In this document: positions 49,801 through 57,774 of the stretch, in pieces | Layout of the letters: each line of letters starts with the position of its first letter | Numbering within the stretch: position 1 is the stretch's first letter | Assembly: GCF_010730195.1 (NCBI RefSeq) | Contig: NZ_AP022613.1 | Span: forward strand, 2,232,001 to 2,296,000 | Source of the DNA: Mycobacterium conspicuum | GTDB taxonomy: Bacteria; Actinomycetota; Actinomycetes; Mycobacteriales; Mycobacteriaceae | Direction: 5' to 3' | DNA: 64,000 nucleotides | Notes under the pieces: model-generated | The model's database searches: none | What the model was told of the DNA's origin: nothing | Seen by the model: the letters and a program-made list of their open reading frames with translations, nothing else | Translations under genes and position numbers: made by a program

Positions 49801-52800
49801 GGCAGCAGCAGGCTGTTGTTGGAGATCTGCGCCAGGCTGGGATGGGCCGCCACCGACTGGAAGCAGGCGTCCAACAGCGCGGGATGCACGCGATAGCTGG
49901 CGTGCTGGGAACGGATCGAGACGGGCAGCCCGACCTCGGCCAGCACCGTGTCCCCGGTTCCCTCCGGAGTGTGCACCTTCACCAGACCGGCGAAGGCGGG
50001 CCCATAGTGAATGCCGCGCTTGAGCATCCACTGCCGAAGGTCGGCGCCCTCCACCTCGCAGGGGTGGGCGGCGAGCAGCTCGGCCACATCCCGGGCGGCC
50101 GGCTCCTCCTCCTCGGCCAGCGCGCGCAGCACCGCGGTGGCGCGCCGTACCCGCTCCCCGTCGTCGTAGGTCTCCACTTCGAAGGTGACGACGCCCGGGG
50201 ACTTCACCGTCGCGGCGGCGCCGACCGCAGTCTCGTCGTCGAGCAGCAGCATCTCCTCGAAACGGACGTCGTTGATTTCGGACGCCGCGCCCAAAACCGT
50301 GTGGGCCGCGGCCGATGCCATCTCACAGAACGCGGCCCCCGGCAGCGCCGGCGCGTCGTGCAGCTGGTGGTCGTTCAGCCAGGGGTGCGCCGCCTTGCCG
50401 ACCTCGCCCTGCCAGACGTGGCGTTCCGGGTCCTCCTGCAATCGGACATGCGCGCCCAGCAGCGGGTGCACCGCGACCGTGAAACCGCCGCGCGCCCGGG
50501 ACTCCTGCCCGCCGCGGGTCAACAGCAGGGGACGGTTACTCCACACCGGCAGCGGGGTGTCCACCAACCGGCCGGCGGGGTAGAGCGCCGAGAAATCGAT
50601 CGCGGCGCCGGCGCTGAACAGGTCCGCCAGGAAGCCGCGCAGACCGTGCGGCAGTTCCTGCTCGCGACGCATGGCGGGCAGCGCGGCCAGCGGCATGCCG
50701 AGCTCCTGCGCCGTTTGCTCGACGGCATGGGTCAGCAGCGGGTGCGGGGCCAGCTCGGCGAAGACCCGGTAGCCGTCCTCCAGCGCCGCCTGCACGGCCG
50801 CCGCGAAACGCACGGTGTGGCGCAGGTTGTCCGCCCAGTACCAGGCGTCGCATTCCGGCTCCTCGCGCGGATCGAACATCGTCGAGGAGTAGAACGGCAC
50901 CTCCGGTGTCATGGGATCGAGCTCGGCGAGTGCGTCGGTGAGTGCGTCGAGGATCGAGTCGACCTGGGGGGAGTGCGACGCGACGTCGACAGCCACCTCG
51001 CGGGCCATCACCTCGCGCTGTTCCCACGACGCGACGAGCTCACGCACCGTCTCGGTGACCCCGCCGATCACCGTGGACTGCGGCGACGCCACCACGGCGA
51101 CCACCACATCGTCGTTGACGCCACGCGCCATCAGTTCCGAAAGCACTTGTTGCGCAGGCAATTCCACCGATGCCATCGCACCCGATCCGGCGATGGTGGA
51201 CATCAGCTTCGACCGCCGGCAGATCACCCGCACCCCGTCCTGCAGCGAGAGCGCTCCCGCCACGACGGCTGCCGCGGTCTCGCCCATCGAGTGGCCGATC
51301 ACCGCGCCCGGGCGCACCCCGTAGGACCGCATCGTGGCGGCCAGCGCGACCTGCATGGTGAACAGGGCGGGTTGGATCCGGTCGATGCCGCTCACGGTGT
51401 CGGGCGCCGAGATCGCCTCGGTCACCGAGAAACCGGACTCGGCGGCGATCAGCGGCTCGATCTCGGCGACCGTCGCGGCGAACACCGGCTCGCTCGCCAG
51501 CAGCCCGGCACCCATCGCCGCCCACTGCGAGCCCTGCCCGGAGAAGAGCCACACCGGCCCGCGGTCGTCCTGACCCACCGCACTCTCGTATGGAAAGTCG
51601 CCATCGGCGACCTCGCGCAGGCGTTCGGCTGCCTGTTCGAGGCTGTCGGCGATGATTGCTGTGCGCACCGGGCGGTGGCCGCGCCGCCGGGCGAGCGTGT
51701 AGGCCAGGTCCGACGCGGCCAGGTCCGGCGCGTGGGCGTCGACCCAGTCCGCCACGCGTCGGGCGGTTTGCCGCAAGCTGTCGGCCGAGGTCGCCGACAG
51801 CGGGAACAGCAGGGGCCCCTCGGCACCGGAACGGGGCGAGGTGTCGCCCGCCGCGTCCGGCTCCGGCGCTTGCTCGAGGATCGCGTGGACGTTGGTGCCG
51901 GAGAACCCGTAGGACGACACCGCCGCCCGCCGGGGTCCCTGGTCAGCGGGCCACGGCGTGGTCACCTCGGGAACAAACAGATTGGTCTGGATCTGCGCGA
52001 ACTCGTCAGGCAGCCGGGTGAAGTGCAGGTTGCGCGGGACCACCCCGTGTTGCACGGCGAGGACGGCCTTCATCAGCCCCAACGCGCCGGAGGCCGACTG
52101 GGTGTGGCCGAAGTTGGTCTTGACCGAGGCCAGCGCGCAGGGCTGTTCGACGCCGTACACCTCGGCGAGGCTGGCGTATTCGAGGGGATCCCCGACGGGG
52201 GTGCCGGGGCCGTGTGCCTCCACCATGCCGACGGTGCGGGGGTCGACGTCCGCCGCGGCCAACGCCGCGCGGTAGGCCTCGACCTGCGCGGGGCCGGACG
52301 GCGTGACGATGTTGACCGTGCGGCCGTCCTGGTTTGAGGCGGTGCCGCGAATGACGGCCAGGATGCGGTCGCCGTCGGCCACCGCGTCCGGCAGCCGCTT
52401 GAGCAGCACGACGACGCAACCCTCGCCCGGGACGAAGCCGTCGGCAGCGACGTCGAACGCGTGGCAGCGTCCGGTCGGGGACAGCATGCCGATGGCGGAC
52501 CCGGCTGCCACCTTGCGCGGTTCGAACATCACCGACGCGCCGCCGGCGAACGCCATGTCGCTCTCGCCGTCCTGCAGGCTGCGGCAGGCCAGGTGAATCG
52601 CCGTCAGGCCGGACGAGCAGGCGGTGTCCACCGTCAGCGCGGGGCCGCGCAGCCCCAGGGCGTAGGCGATGCGCCCGGAGCCCATGGCGAAACTGTTGCT
52701 CGTGCTTCCGTACGGGCCGTCCAGCGCCTGGGCCTCGGCGTGCACGAATTGGTAGTCGTCGTGCATCAGTCCCACGAACACGCCGGTCCGGACGGCGGCC

Positions 52801-53150
52801 AGGGCCTCGCGAGTCATGCCGCCGTGCTCCATGGCCTCCCACGCGGCCTGCAGCAGCAGGCGGTGCTGCGGGTCCATCGCGGTCGCTTCTTTTTCGTTGA
52901 TCCCGAAGAATTCGGGATCGAAGTCAGCCACGTTGTCCAGGAAGCTGCCCCACTTGCACACCGAGCGCCCGGGCACGCCCGGTTCGGGGTCGTAGTACTC
53001 GTCGACGTCCCACCGGTCGGCCGGTACCTCGGTGATCAGGTCGTCGCCGCGCAGCAACGCCTCCCACAACTGTTGCGGGGACTCAATTCCACCGGGAAGT
53101 CGGCAACCCATGCCGACGACGGCAATCGGCGTAACGCGTATGTCTTCCAA
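46884..53150 (-). CDS. pks5: Type I highly reducing polyketide synthase, Pks5-type
   Basis: 2088-residue iterative PKS. Domains in order: KS (about 5-430, active Cys178 in DTACSSG), AT (about 530-850, GHSMGE), DH (about 905-1190, HPLLGAHV and HPWLNDHQLHDAPALPGAAF), ER (about 1430-1740, GVGQAAIAIARAAG), KR (about 1760-1990, TGGLGGLGLFLAE) and ACP (about 2005-2088, EYGLDSLGN with the phosphopantetheine Ser). It resembles M. tuberculosis Pks5 end to end. The TTG at 53150 is preferred because an in-frame stop lies just upstream and GAGG precedes it. Expected to make methyl-branched (mycocerosic-like) acyl chains from methylmalonyl-CoA. Confidence 0.95.
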   Translation of the reverse strand: MEDIRVTPIAVVGMGCRLPGGIESPQQLWEALLRGDDLITEVPADRWDVDEYYDPEPGVPGRSVCKWGSFLDNVADFDPEFFGINEKEATAMDPQHRLLLQAAWEAMEHGGMTREALAAVRTGVFVGLMHDDYQFVHAEAQALDGPYGSTSNSFAMGSGRIAYALGLRGPALTVDTACSSGLTAIHLACRSLQDGESDMAFAGGASVMFEPRKVAAGSAIGMLSPTGRCHAFDVAADGFVPGEGCVVVLLKRLPDAVADGDRILAVIRGTASNQDGRTVNIVTPSGPAQVEAYRAALAAADVDPRTVGMVEAHGPGTPVGDPLEYASLAEVYGVEQPCALASVKTNFGHTQSASGALGLMKAVLAVQHGVVPRNLHFTRLPDEFAQIQTNLFVPEVTTPWPADQGPRRAAVSSYGFSGTNVHAILEQAPEPDAAGDTSPRSGAEGPLLFPLSATSADSLRQTARRVADWVDAHAPDLAASDLAYTLARRRGHRPVRTAIIADSLEQAAERLREVADGDFPYESAVGQDDRGPVWLFSGQGSQWAAMGAGLLASEPVFAATVAEIEPLIAAESGFSVTEAISAPDTVSGIDRIQPALFTMQVALAATMRSYGVRPGAVIGHSMGETAAAVVAGALSLQDGVRVICRRSKLMSTIAGSGAMASVELPAQQVLSELMARGVNDDVVVAVVASPQSTVIGGVTETVRELVASWEQREVMAREVAVDVASHSPQVDSILDALTDALAELDPMTPEVPFYSSTMFDPREEPECDAWYWADNLRHTVRFAAAVQAALEDGYRVFAELAPHPLLTHAVEQTAQELGMPLAALPAMRREQELPHGLRGFLADLFSAGAAIDFSALYPAGRLVDTPLPVWSNRPLLLTRGGQESRARGGFTVAVHPLLGAHVRLQEDPERHVWQGEVGKAAHPWLNDHQLHDAPALPGAAFCEMASAAAHTVLGAASEINDVRFEEMLLLDDETAVGAAATVKSPGVVTFEVETYDDGERVRRATAVLRALAEEEEPAARDVAELLAAHPCEVEGADLRQWMLKRGIHYGPAFAGLVKVHTPEGTGDTVLAEVGLPVSIRSQHASYRVHPALLDACFQSVAAHPSLAQISNNSLLLPLGVRQLRTYGPTRDARYCFTRLTKADDAGVEADLEVLDEFGTLLLSVRGLEMGTGFSGTSEHDRVLGERLLTVEWQQRDLPEAGHVEPGAWLLVSTSTTADVIASELSDALKLTGAQCSSMSWDQHGEHLLNAARLRDHLAANVLDGVVILTGPKTGNADECPTLGAEYVRHLVRIVRELPECPLDPPRLYTVTRGAQTVLTGDPENLEQAGLRGLMRVIAVEHPQLRPTQIDLDEATEIERLASQLLQRSDEDETAWRNGQWYTARLTPAPLRPEERQTAVVDQARGGLRLEIRTLGDLETMEFVAVDRVRPGPGQIEVAVTASSINFADVLVAFGRYSTVEGEMPRLGTDFAGVVTAVGPDVTTHRVGDHVGGLSDNGCWATFVTCDARVAVTLPPGLTDQQAAAVTTAHATAWYALHDQARIAAGDKVLIHSATGGVGQAAIAIARAAGAEIFATAGSPQRRQLLQDMGIKHVYDSRSTEFAELIRRDTDGYGVDIVLNSLTGAAQEAGLELLSVGGRFVEIGKRDVYANTRMGLYPFRRNLTFHYVDLGLMAKTQPKRFGDLLGKVYRNVAAGKLPLPHRTLYSLSDAAEAIRVMGAAQHTGKLVLEVPQTGQSNVVVPPEQAKIFRPDGAYIVTGGLGGLGLFLAEKMASPASGGGCGRIVLSSRSEPTTKALDTIELIRAMGADIVVECGDIAAPGTAERLVAAATATGLPLRGVLHAAGVVEDATLENITDELIDRDWAPKVHGAWNLHAATEAQELDWFCSFSSAAALVGSPGQGAYAAANSWLDAFAHWRRAQGLPAMAIAWGVWGDIGRAADVAEAVDAAITPNEGAYAFETLLRHDRAYTGYAPVTGIPWFDALAQRTKFAELFQRKGQGAADTSRLLDELQELPVEEWPTRLRRLVSDQVTKILRRTIDPDRPLSEYGLDSLGNLELRTHLKAETGVRIASTDITTIQGLAGLLCEKLT

Positions 53151-54209
53151 GGCTTTTACCTCTTCTTAGCAACTTTCAAGTTCATATCACTGTGACGGGG
53201 CTATCTCACGAGCTTTATGAACATCGCGCATATTCGTTACCAGCCGGGAACACTTGGAACTTTCCCCCAGCTCGCACCGATCCACCATCCCCCGCATCGA
53301 AACCAAATCGTTCGTGGCGCGTTATGTACCCTAGCGGTTTATTTGGACGGATGTGCCAGAACCGGGCGAACCCACCAAAGAATTTACAGGGCGTTTGCTG
53401 GGCCGCGAGGCCCGGCGGCGTCCCGTGCGGCCGACCGACCCATGGGTGCCACTTTCGGCCCGTTCAGGGGTGTCGAGGGGGGCGCCGAGCGGTAGCGGTC
53501 TGTCATGGCGAAACCTGCTGTCACCGGCCCGTCGGGCTCGGCCGCATCGCTCTGAGCAGGTGACATAACACTGGCGTGCTGATGACGGACTTTGTACGAC
53601 GGCGTGGCCGCGGGTGCCCGGCAGGTGCGCGGGTGGGCACTCTTGGCTTTGCTCGACGGCCGGCTCGCCGCCAGCGTGGGCGGCGGCGATGCGGCGCCGC
53701 AAGCATCGCCATCGGACGCCAGCGGGTAGGCGTCTGTGCGGGCACCAGACTTTGCTGACGGGCGAAAACGGGTGGCCCGGGCGGACGGATTCTCGGCCGT
53801 GGAGCGCGCATGCGACGGCCCGCCCGGGGAACGAGCGGCCCGTTATGCGTTCGTGATCGGGCCAACGATTTGCCTCGGGAGGGCAATCTTTTTCGGTAAT
53901 CCGAAAAACCACTATCCTCTCAGCGACTTTATTTCCGGCCAATCAGAATGATTCCTTTGAAGTCGAACACGCGCGCCCCATGTCGGCGCGGCCGTCAGCA
54001 ACCCGCTACACGACTTTCTCCTGCCGGGCCGTCATTGTGGCCTCGTCATGAAATTCGTTGACCCACATGCACACTCGGGCACTGCCGGGTGACCGCCGGT
54101 CACCCGGGTGGGGACCGCGGGCGGCCCCGGGAGGGCTCGGATGGCGTCGGGATGGCGTCGGATGGCGTGGGTGATTGGCCGGCGCGTCGATTGCTCTTAG
54201 TGTGCTGGT
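53151..54209. other. 1.06-kb intergenic region upstream of pks5
   Basis: No convincing coding region. It separates the minus-strand pks5 start from a plus-strand gene. The Rv1529 fadD24/Rv1530 genes seen in M. tuberculosis are not present here. The part at 53867-53908 carries two adjacent palindromes (see separate entry). The pks5 promoter and the promoter of the 54210 gene are expected within it. The other open frames are short and lack domain similarity. Confidence 0.6.
53867..53908. promoter_or_regulatory. Two adjacent palindromes in the pks5 upstream region
   Basis: TTTTTCGGTAATCCGAAAAA (53889-53908) is a perfect 8-bp inverted repeat with a TAAT loop. Directly before it, GATTTGCC...GGCAATC (about 53867-53888) is a near-perfect one. 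AT-rich symmetric sites like this in a GC-rich genome suggest an operator for the divergent promoters or a terminator; neither has been shown. Confidence 0.45.
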
Positions 54210-54779
54210 ATGCCGGACGGCGGAGTGCGCATACCCCGACTGCCAATGGCCGAGGCCAAGGCCGCGGCCGACGAAGCGGGCGTGCCCGACTACATGGCCG
54301 AGCTCAGCATCTTCCAGGTGCTGCTGCACCATCCCGTGCTGGCACGGACCCTGAACGACCTGCTTGCGTCGATGCTGTGGCACGGCGCCCTCGGTTCGCG
54401 ACTGCGTGAGCTGGTCATCATGCGTATCGGCTGGCTGACCGGATGCGATTACGAATGGACCCAGCACTGGCGCGTGGCTTCGGGACTGGGTGTGCCGCCC
54501 GACGACCTGCTCGGCGTGCGCGACTGGCGCGCCCACCAGGGTTTCGGGGCCGCCGAGCGGGCGGTCCTGGCGGCCACCGACGACGTGGTCCGCGACGGCG
54601 CGGTGAGCGTCGCGAGCTGGGCGGACTGCGAGCGCGAATTGGGCGGCGACAGAACGGTTCTCATCGAACTCGTCACCGCGATCGGCGCGTGGCGGATGGT
54701 CGCCTCGATCCTTAACAGCCTCAACGTCCCGCTGGAGGACGGCGTGGCCAGCTGGCCCCCCGACGGTCGATCCCCCTGA
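54210..54779 (+). CDS. Carboxymuconolactone decarboxylase-family protein (Rv1531 homologue)
   Basis: 189-residue AhpD/CMD-fold protein. The recognisable segment is LRELVIMRIGWLTGCDYEWTQHWRVASGLG (about residues 66-95). A Cys is present in TGCDYEW, but the second Cys of the AhpD CxxC is replaced (the motif reads CDYE), so peroxidase-type disulfide chemistry is unlikely by that route. Upstream there is a TTAGTGT-like -10 and no Shine-Dalgarno site, suggesting a leaderless start. It is followed 41 bases later by a methyltransferase. Function unknown. Confidence 0.85.
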   Translation: MPDGGVRIPRLPMAEAKAAADEAGVPDYMAELSIFQVLLHHPVLARTLNDLLASMLWHGALGSRLRELVIMRIGWLTGCDYEWTQHWRVASGLGVPPDDLLGVRDWRAHQGFGAAERAVLAATDDVVRDGAVSVASWADCERELGGDRTVLIELVTAIGAWRMVASILNSLNVPLEDGVASWPPDGRSP

Positions 54780-54820
54780 CGAACGCCACCGCGGCGTGTG
54801 ATCTCTGTCATACTTCCCAG

Positions 54821-55639
54821 ATGGCAGGATCCACGTCGATGCTGGGCCGCGTGTGGCAGCGTCCCTTTGTCTGGAAGCTGAATCAGCGGTTCGCGAAGTA
54901 TGGCTACATGGCCTTGACGCGGATGATCAGCCGCGAGGACGAGCTGTTCCTCAACTTCGCGTATGAAGAAGACCCGCCGATGGGCATCAAGCTGGAACCC
55001 GCCGACGAACGCGACCGCGGCTGCATCCAGCTCTATCACGCGACGGCGGCCCAGGTCGATCTGACCGGCAAGAAGGTGCTTGAGGTGGGCTGCGGTCACG
55101 GTGGCGGCGCCTCGTACATCAAGCGCTACCTGGGTCCGGCGTCGTACACCGCGCTGGACCTGAACCCGTCGGGCATCGCGTTCTGCAAGAAGCGGCACAA
55201 GCTGCCGGGCCTGGATTTCGTGCAGGGCGATGCCCAGGACCTGCCGTTCCCCGACCAGTCCTTCGACGCGGTGGTCAACGTCGAATCCGCGAACTACTAC
55301 CCGGACCAGGCCCGCTTCTTCGACGAGGTGGCCCGCGTGCTGCGCCCCGGCGGCCATTTCCTCTACACCGACTGCCAGCCCGCCGCCGGTGTCGAGGTCT
55401 GGGAGGCCACGCTGGCCAACGCGCCGCTGCGCAAGCTGTCGCAGCGCGATATCAATGCCGAGACGATGCGCGGAATGGAGCAGTACTCGCAGCATTGGCT
55501 GGACACCATCGAGCGGCGCGCGCCGTCGTTCTTGCGCAACTCGCTTCGTGACGGTGCGCCCGTCGCCGGTAGCAAGCACTATCAGGGCCTGCAGGACGGG
55601 ACCACCACCTACCGGATCCATCTGTTCGTCAAAGACTGA
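54821..55639 (+). CDS. SAM-dependent methyltransferase (GPL/phenolglycolipid-type)
   Basis: 272-residue class I methyltransferase: motif I LEVGCGHGGGASYIKRYL (about residues 88-105), DLNPSGIAFCKKRH, motif II-like GDAQDLPFPDQSFDAVVNVESANYYPD, and motif III LRPGGHFLYTDCQP. It resembles the O-methyltransferases of glycopeptidolipid (Fmt/Rmt types) and phenolglycolipid (Rv2952-like) pathways, which methylate lipid or sugar hydroxyls. A CATACT -10-like element ends about 8 bases before the ATG without a ribosome binding site, so the start may be leaderless. Probably acts on the local glycolipid. Confidence 0.88.
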   Translation: MAGSTSMLGRVWQRPFVWKLNQRFAKYGYMALTRMISREDELFLNFAYEEDPPMGIKLEPADERDRGCIQLYHATAAQVDLTGKKVLEVGCGHGGGASYIKRYLGPASYTALDLNPSGIAFCKKRHKLPGLDFVQGDAQDLPFPDQSFDAVVNVESANYYPDQARFFDEVARVLRPGGHFLYTDCQPAAGVEVWEATLANAPLRKLSQRDINAETMRGMEQYSQHWLDTIERRAPSFLRNSLRDGAPVAGSKHYQGLQDGTTTYRIHLFVKD

Positions 55640-55730
55640 GGCTGCTCGCGAAAAGCGTTGAGCGCGAACACATTCGAAACCAGCAGCGGGGCCGATTGAC
55701 ATGTTTATCCACAGCTTCTAGCGTCGTGCA

Positions 55731-56861
55731 ATGCGAACCAGAGTCGCCGAGATGCTCGGTGTGGAATTCCCGATCTGCGCTTTCAGTCACTGCCGCGATG
55801 TCGTTGCCGCGGTGTCCAACGCGGGTGGCTTCGGAATCCTGGGCGCGGTCGCGCACAGCCCGCAGCGGCTGCAGAAGGAACTGACCTGGATCGAGGAACA
55901 GACCGGCGGCAAGCCGTACGGCGTCGACCTGCTGCTGCCCGCCAAGTACGTCGGCTCCGATAAGGGCGGCATCGACCCGAAGCAGGCTCGCGATCTTTTC
56001 CCCGAGGAGCACCGCGCGTTCCTCGACGATCTCCTGGCGCGCTACGGCATCACGGTGAACGAGGACCAACCCATGCCGCGCGGGAACAGCGGCGGGCTCA
56101 GCATCTCGCCCAAGGGCTACGAGCCGCTGCTCGATGTGGCGTTCGGCCACCACATCCGGATGATCGCCAGCGCGCTCGGCTCGCCGCCTGCCGACCTCGT
56201 CGACCGGGCCCACGAGCACGACGTGCTGGTGGCCGCCCTGGCCGGGACGACGGCGCACGCGCAGCGCCATGCGGCCGCGGGTGTCGACCTGATCGTGGCC
56301 CAGGGCACCGAGGCCGGCGGTCACACCGGCGAGGTCGCGACCATGGTGCTGGTCCCCGAGGTGGTGGATGCCGTGGCACCGACGCCCGTGCTGGCCGCGG
56401 GCGGCATCGCGCGCGGCCGTCAGATCGCCGCCGCCCTCGCGCTGGGCGCCGAGGGCGTGTGGTGCGGGTCGGTGTGGCTGACCACCGAGGAGGCCGAGAC
56501 GCCGCCCGTGGTGAAGGACAAATTTTTGGCCGCGAGCTCCTCGGACACGGTGCGGTCGCGATCGATGACCGGCAAGCCGGCGCGGATGTTGCGCACCGCC
56601 TGGACCGAGGAATGGGACCGCCCCGACAGCCCAGCCCCCCTCGGCATGCCGCTGCAGACGGCGCTGATCAACGACACCCTGGTGCGCGTCAACCAGGCGG
56701 CCGGCCACCAGGACGCCAAGGCCCGAGAGCTGGTGACCTATTTCGTCGGCCAGGTGGTCGGTTCGCTGGACCGGGTGCGGCCGACGCGCGCTGTGGTCCT
56801 CGACATGGTCGAGGAGTTCATCGACACCATCGGCCGACTCGAGTCCCTCACCGACAAGTAA
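55731..56861 (+). CDS. Nitronate monooxygenase-family flavoprotein (Rv1533 homologue)
   Basis: 376-residue FMN-dependent TIM-barrel protein of the 2-nitropropane dioxygenase/nitronate monooxygenase family. It shows FPICAFSHCRDVVAAVSNAGGFGILG, GTEAGGHTGEVATMVLVPEVVDAV (with the His of the GG[H]-containing loop) and VLAAGGIARGRQIAAALALGAEGVWCGS, which bind FMN phosphate. It matches the tuberculosis Rv1533 protein closely. A TAGCGT -10-like element ends 6 bases before the ATG, consistent with a leaderless transcript. The natural substrate is not known. Confidence 0.9.
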   Translation: MRTRVAEMLGVEFPICAFSHCRDVVAAVSNAGGFGILGAVAHSPQRLQKELTWIEEQTGGKPYGVDLLLPAKYVGSDKGGIDPKQARDLFPEEHRAFLDDLLARYGITVNEDQPMPRGNSGGLSISPKGYEPLLDVAFGHHIRMIASALGSPPADLVDRAHEHDVLVAALAGTTAHAQRHAAAGVDLIVAQGTEAGGHTGEVATMVLVPEVVDAVAPTPVLAAGGIARGRQIAAALALGAEGVWCGSVWLTTEEAETPPVVKDKFLAASSSDTVRSRSMTGKPARMLRTAWTEEWDRPDSPAPLGMPLQTALINDTLVRVNQAAGHQDAKARELVTYFVGQVVGSLDRVRPTRAVVLDMVEEFIDTIGRLESLTDK

Positions 56862-57041
56862 CGGTGTTCGCCCGCAAGGGTTTTCAGGTTTTCGCTGTGC
56901 CAGGCGTCCGCCCAGGTCGTGGGCCGCTGAACCTGGCTGAAACCTGTGCGCGCCCGTAATGATGCATAAAAATTGAGGAACACCACACGTATCGAGTTGA
57001 CCGGCGCGCGCTCGTCGTGGATTATCGGTCGGGTATGCACC

Positions 57042-57195
57042 TCGTTAGGTGAGGCGTCTACGCGAATACAGGCCACTGACCCCGAACGTCGAAAGACGCC
57101 CCGGGTCAGGACAGCTCCTCCCGGCTTAAGGGTTGAGCCCAGGTGGCTTCCGGGTTACCGGACACGTCGTGTGGTGCCGAAGCTCTGACGAGTGG
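57042..57195 (+). ncRNA. M-box (ykoK) magnesium riboswitch
   Basis: The run starting CGTTAGGTGAGGC, with GACCCCGAACGTCGAAAGAC, CTCCTCCCGGCTTAAGGGT and a 3' end of GAAGCTCTGACGAG, reproduces the M-box consensus landmarks in order. M. tuberculosis is known to carry M-boxes upstream of Rv1535 and of PE20; this one precedes an Rv1535-type gene. The element senses Mg2+ in family members. Confidence 0.9.
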
Positions 57196-57300
57196 GGTGC
57201 GGATTTCCGACATTCGTCGGCTTTCTGTGCTCCTTTGCTGCGTGTTGATCGCGCGGGCACCCGCCCGTGCGCGTCGTGACGGTGAGGAGGTGAGGGGCGA

Positions 57301-57381
57301 ATGAGTTCCAGCGATAGTCCCGGTCGAAGTCCGGGCCATGTTTCGTCCCCATCGGTCCTCCGCCGCGACATTCTCGGCTGA
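57301..57381 (+). CDS. Small upstream ORF in the M-box leader (26 residues)
   Basis: A 26-codon frame (start MSSSDSPGRSPG, end LRRDILG) begins with ATG at 57301 after a very strong site, GAGGAGGTGAGG (about 57283-57294), about 6 bases upstream. The peptide is Ser/Pro-rich. It lies between the M-box aptamer and the Rv1535-like gene, in the position where a riboswitch-controlled upstream ORF would act. A perfect palindrome AAGCCAATTGGCTT (57382-57395) starts directly after its stop, and a bulged stem (57425-57452) follows. Confidence 0.6.
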   Translation: MSSSDSPGRSPGHVSSPSVLRRDILG

Positions 57382-57502
57382 AAGCCAATTGGCTTAAACG
57401 CCAAGCATTTCCGGATGGAACCAGTACGGGACGGGACACGTCAGTCCCCGTAAGTGCTCGTTAGCTCCTCGGTCGATCTAGGAGCCCGTCCAGGAGACGA
57501 TC

Positions 57503-57745
57503 ATGACCGCAGCTCTGTACGACGAAGTGGTAACCCCTGCGCCCGCCCGCAAGCTGACCGTGGTGCGCGACGTCACGCCGACGCCCGCGCCCGCGCCCAA
57601 GAAGGCGGCGCGCCCGCATGACCTCCCCGTGTTCGGTGTCGGCGGCGACCCGCTAGTCCATGGGGCGGCTCGCTTGCTCGCCATCCCGGTGCGGCACGTC
57701 TACGCGGCGCTGTGGCGGGTCGGAGTGCTCGAGGTCCACGCCTAG
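57503..57745 (+). CDS. Small conserved mycobacterial protein (Rv1535-like)
   Basis: 80-residue protein. It has an Ala/Pro-rich, basic N-terminal half (APARKLTVVRDVTPTPAPAPKK) and a conserved C-terminal half (RPHDLPVFGVGGDPLVHGAARLLAIPVRHVYAALWRVGVLEVHA). No signal peptide or membrane helix. A CAGGAG site precedes the ATG. It lies downstream of an M-box leader, so expression should rise when Mg2+ is low. Function is unknown. Confidence 0.85.
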   Translation: MTAALYDEVVTPAPARKLTVVRDVTPTPAPAPKKAARPHDLPVFGVGGDPLVHGAARLLAIPVRHVYAALWRVGVLEVHA

Positions 57746-57774
57746 CCCGCTGGACGACTACGAGGAACGCCGGC

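Noticed and set aside
49545..52337. 930-residue plus-strand frame opposite the Pks5-type gene
   Set aside because: It is antisense to KS-AT-DH domains that are unmistakable on the minus strand; the product is Arg/Gln/Gly-rich without domains.
53331..53942. 203-residue minus-strand frame upstream of pks5
   Set aside because: Low-complexity Arg/Pro-rich product without homology features; overlapping frames on both strands are equally open.
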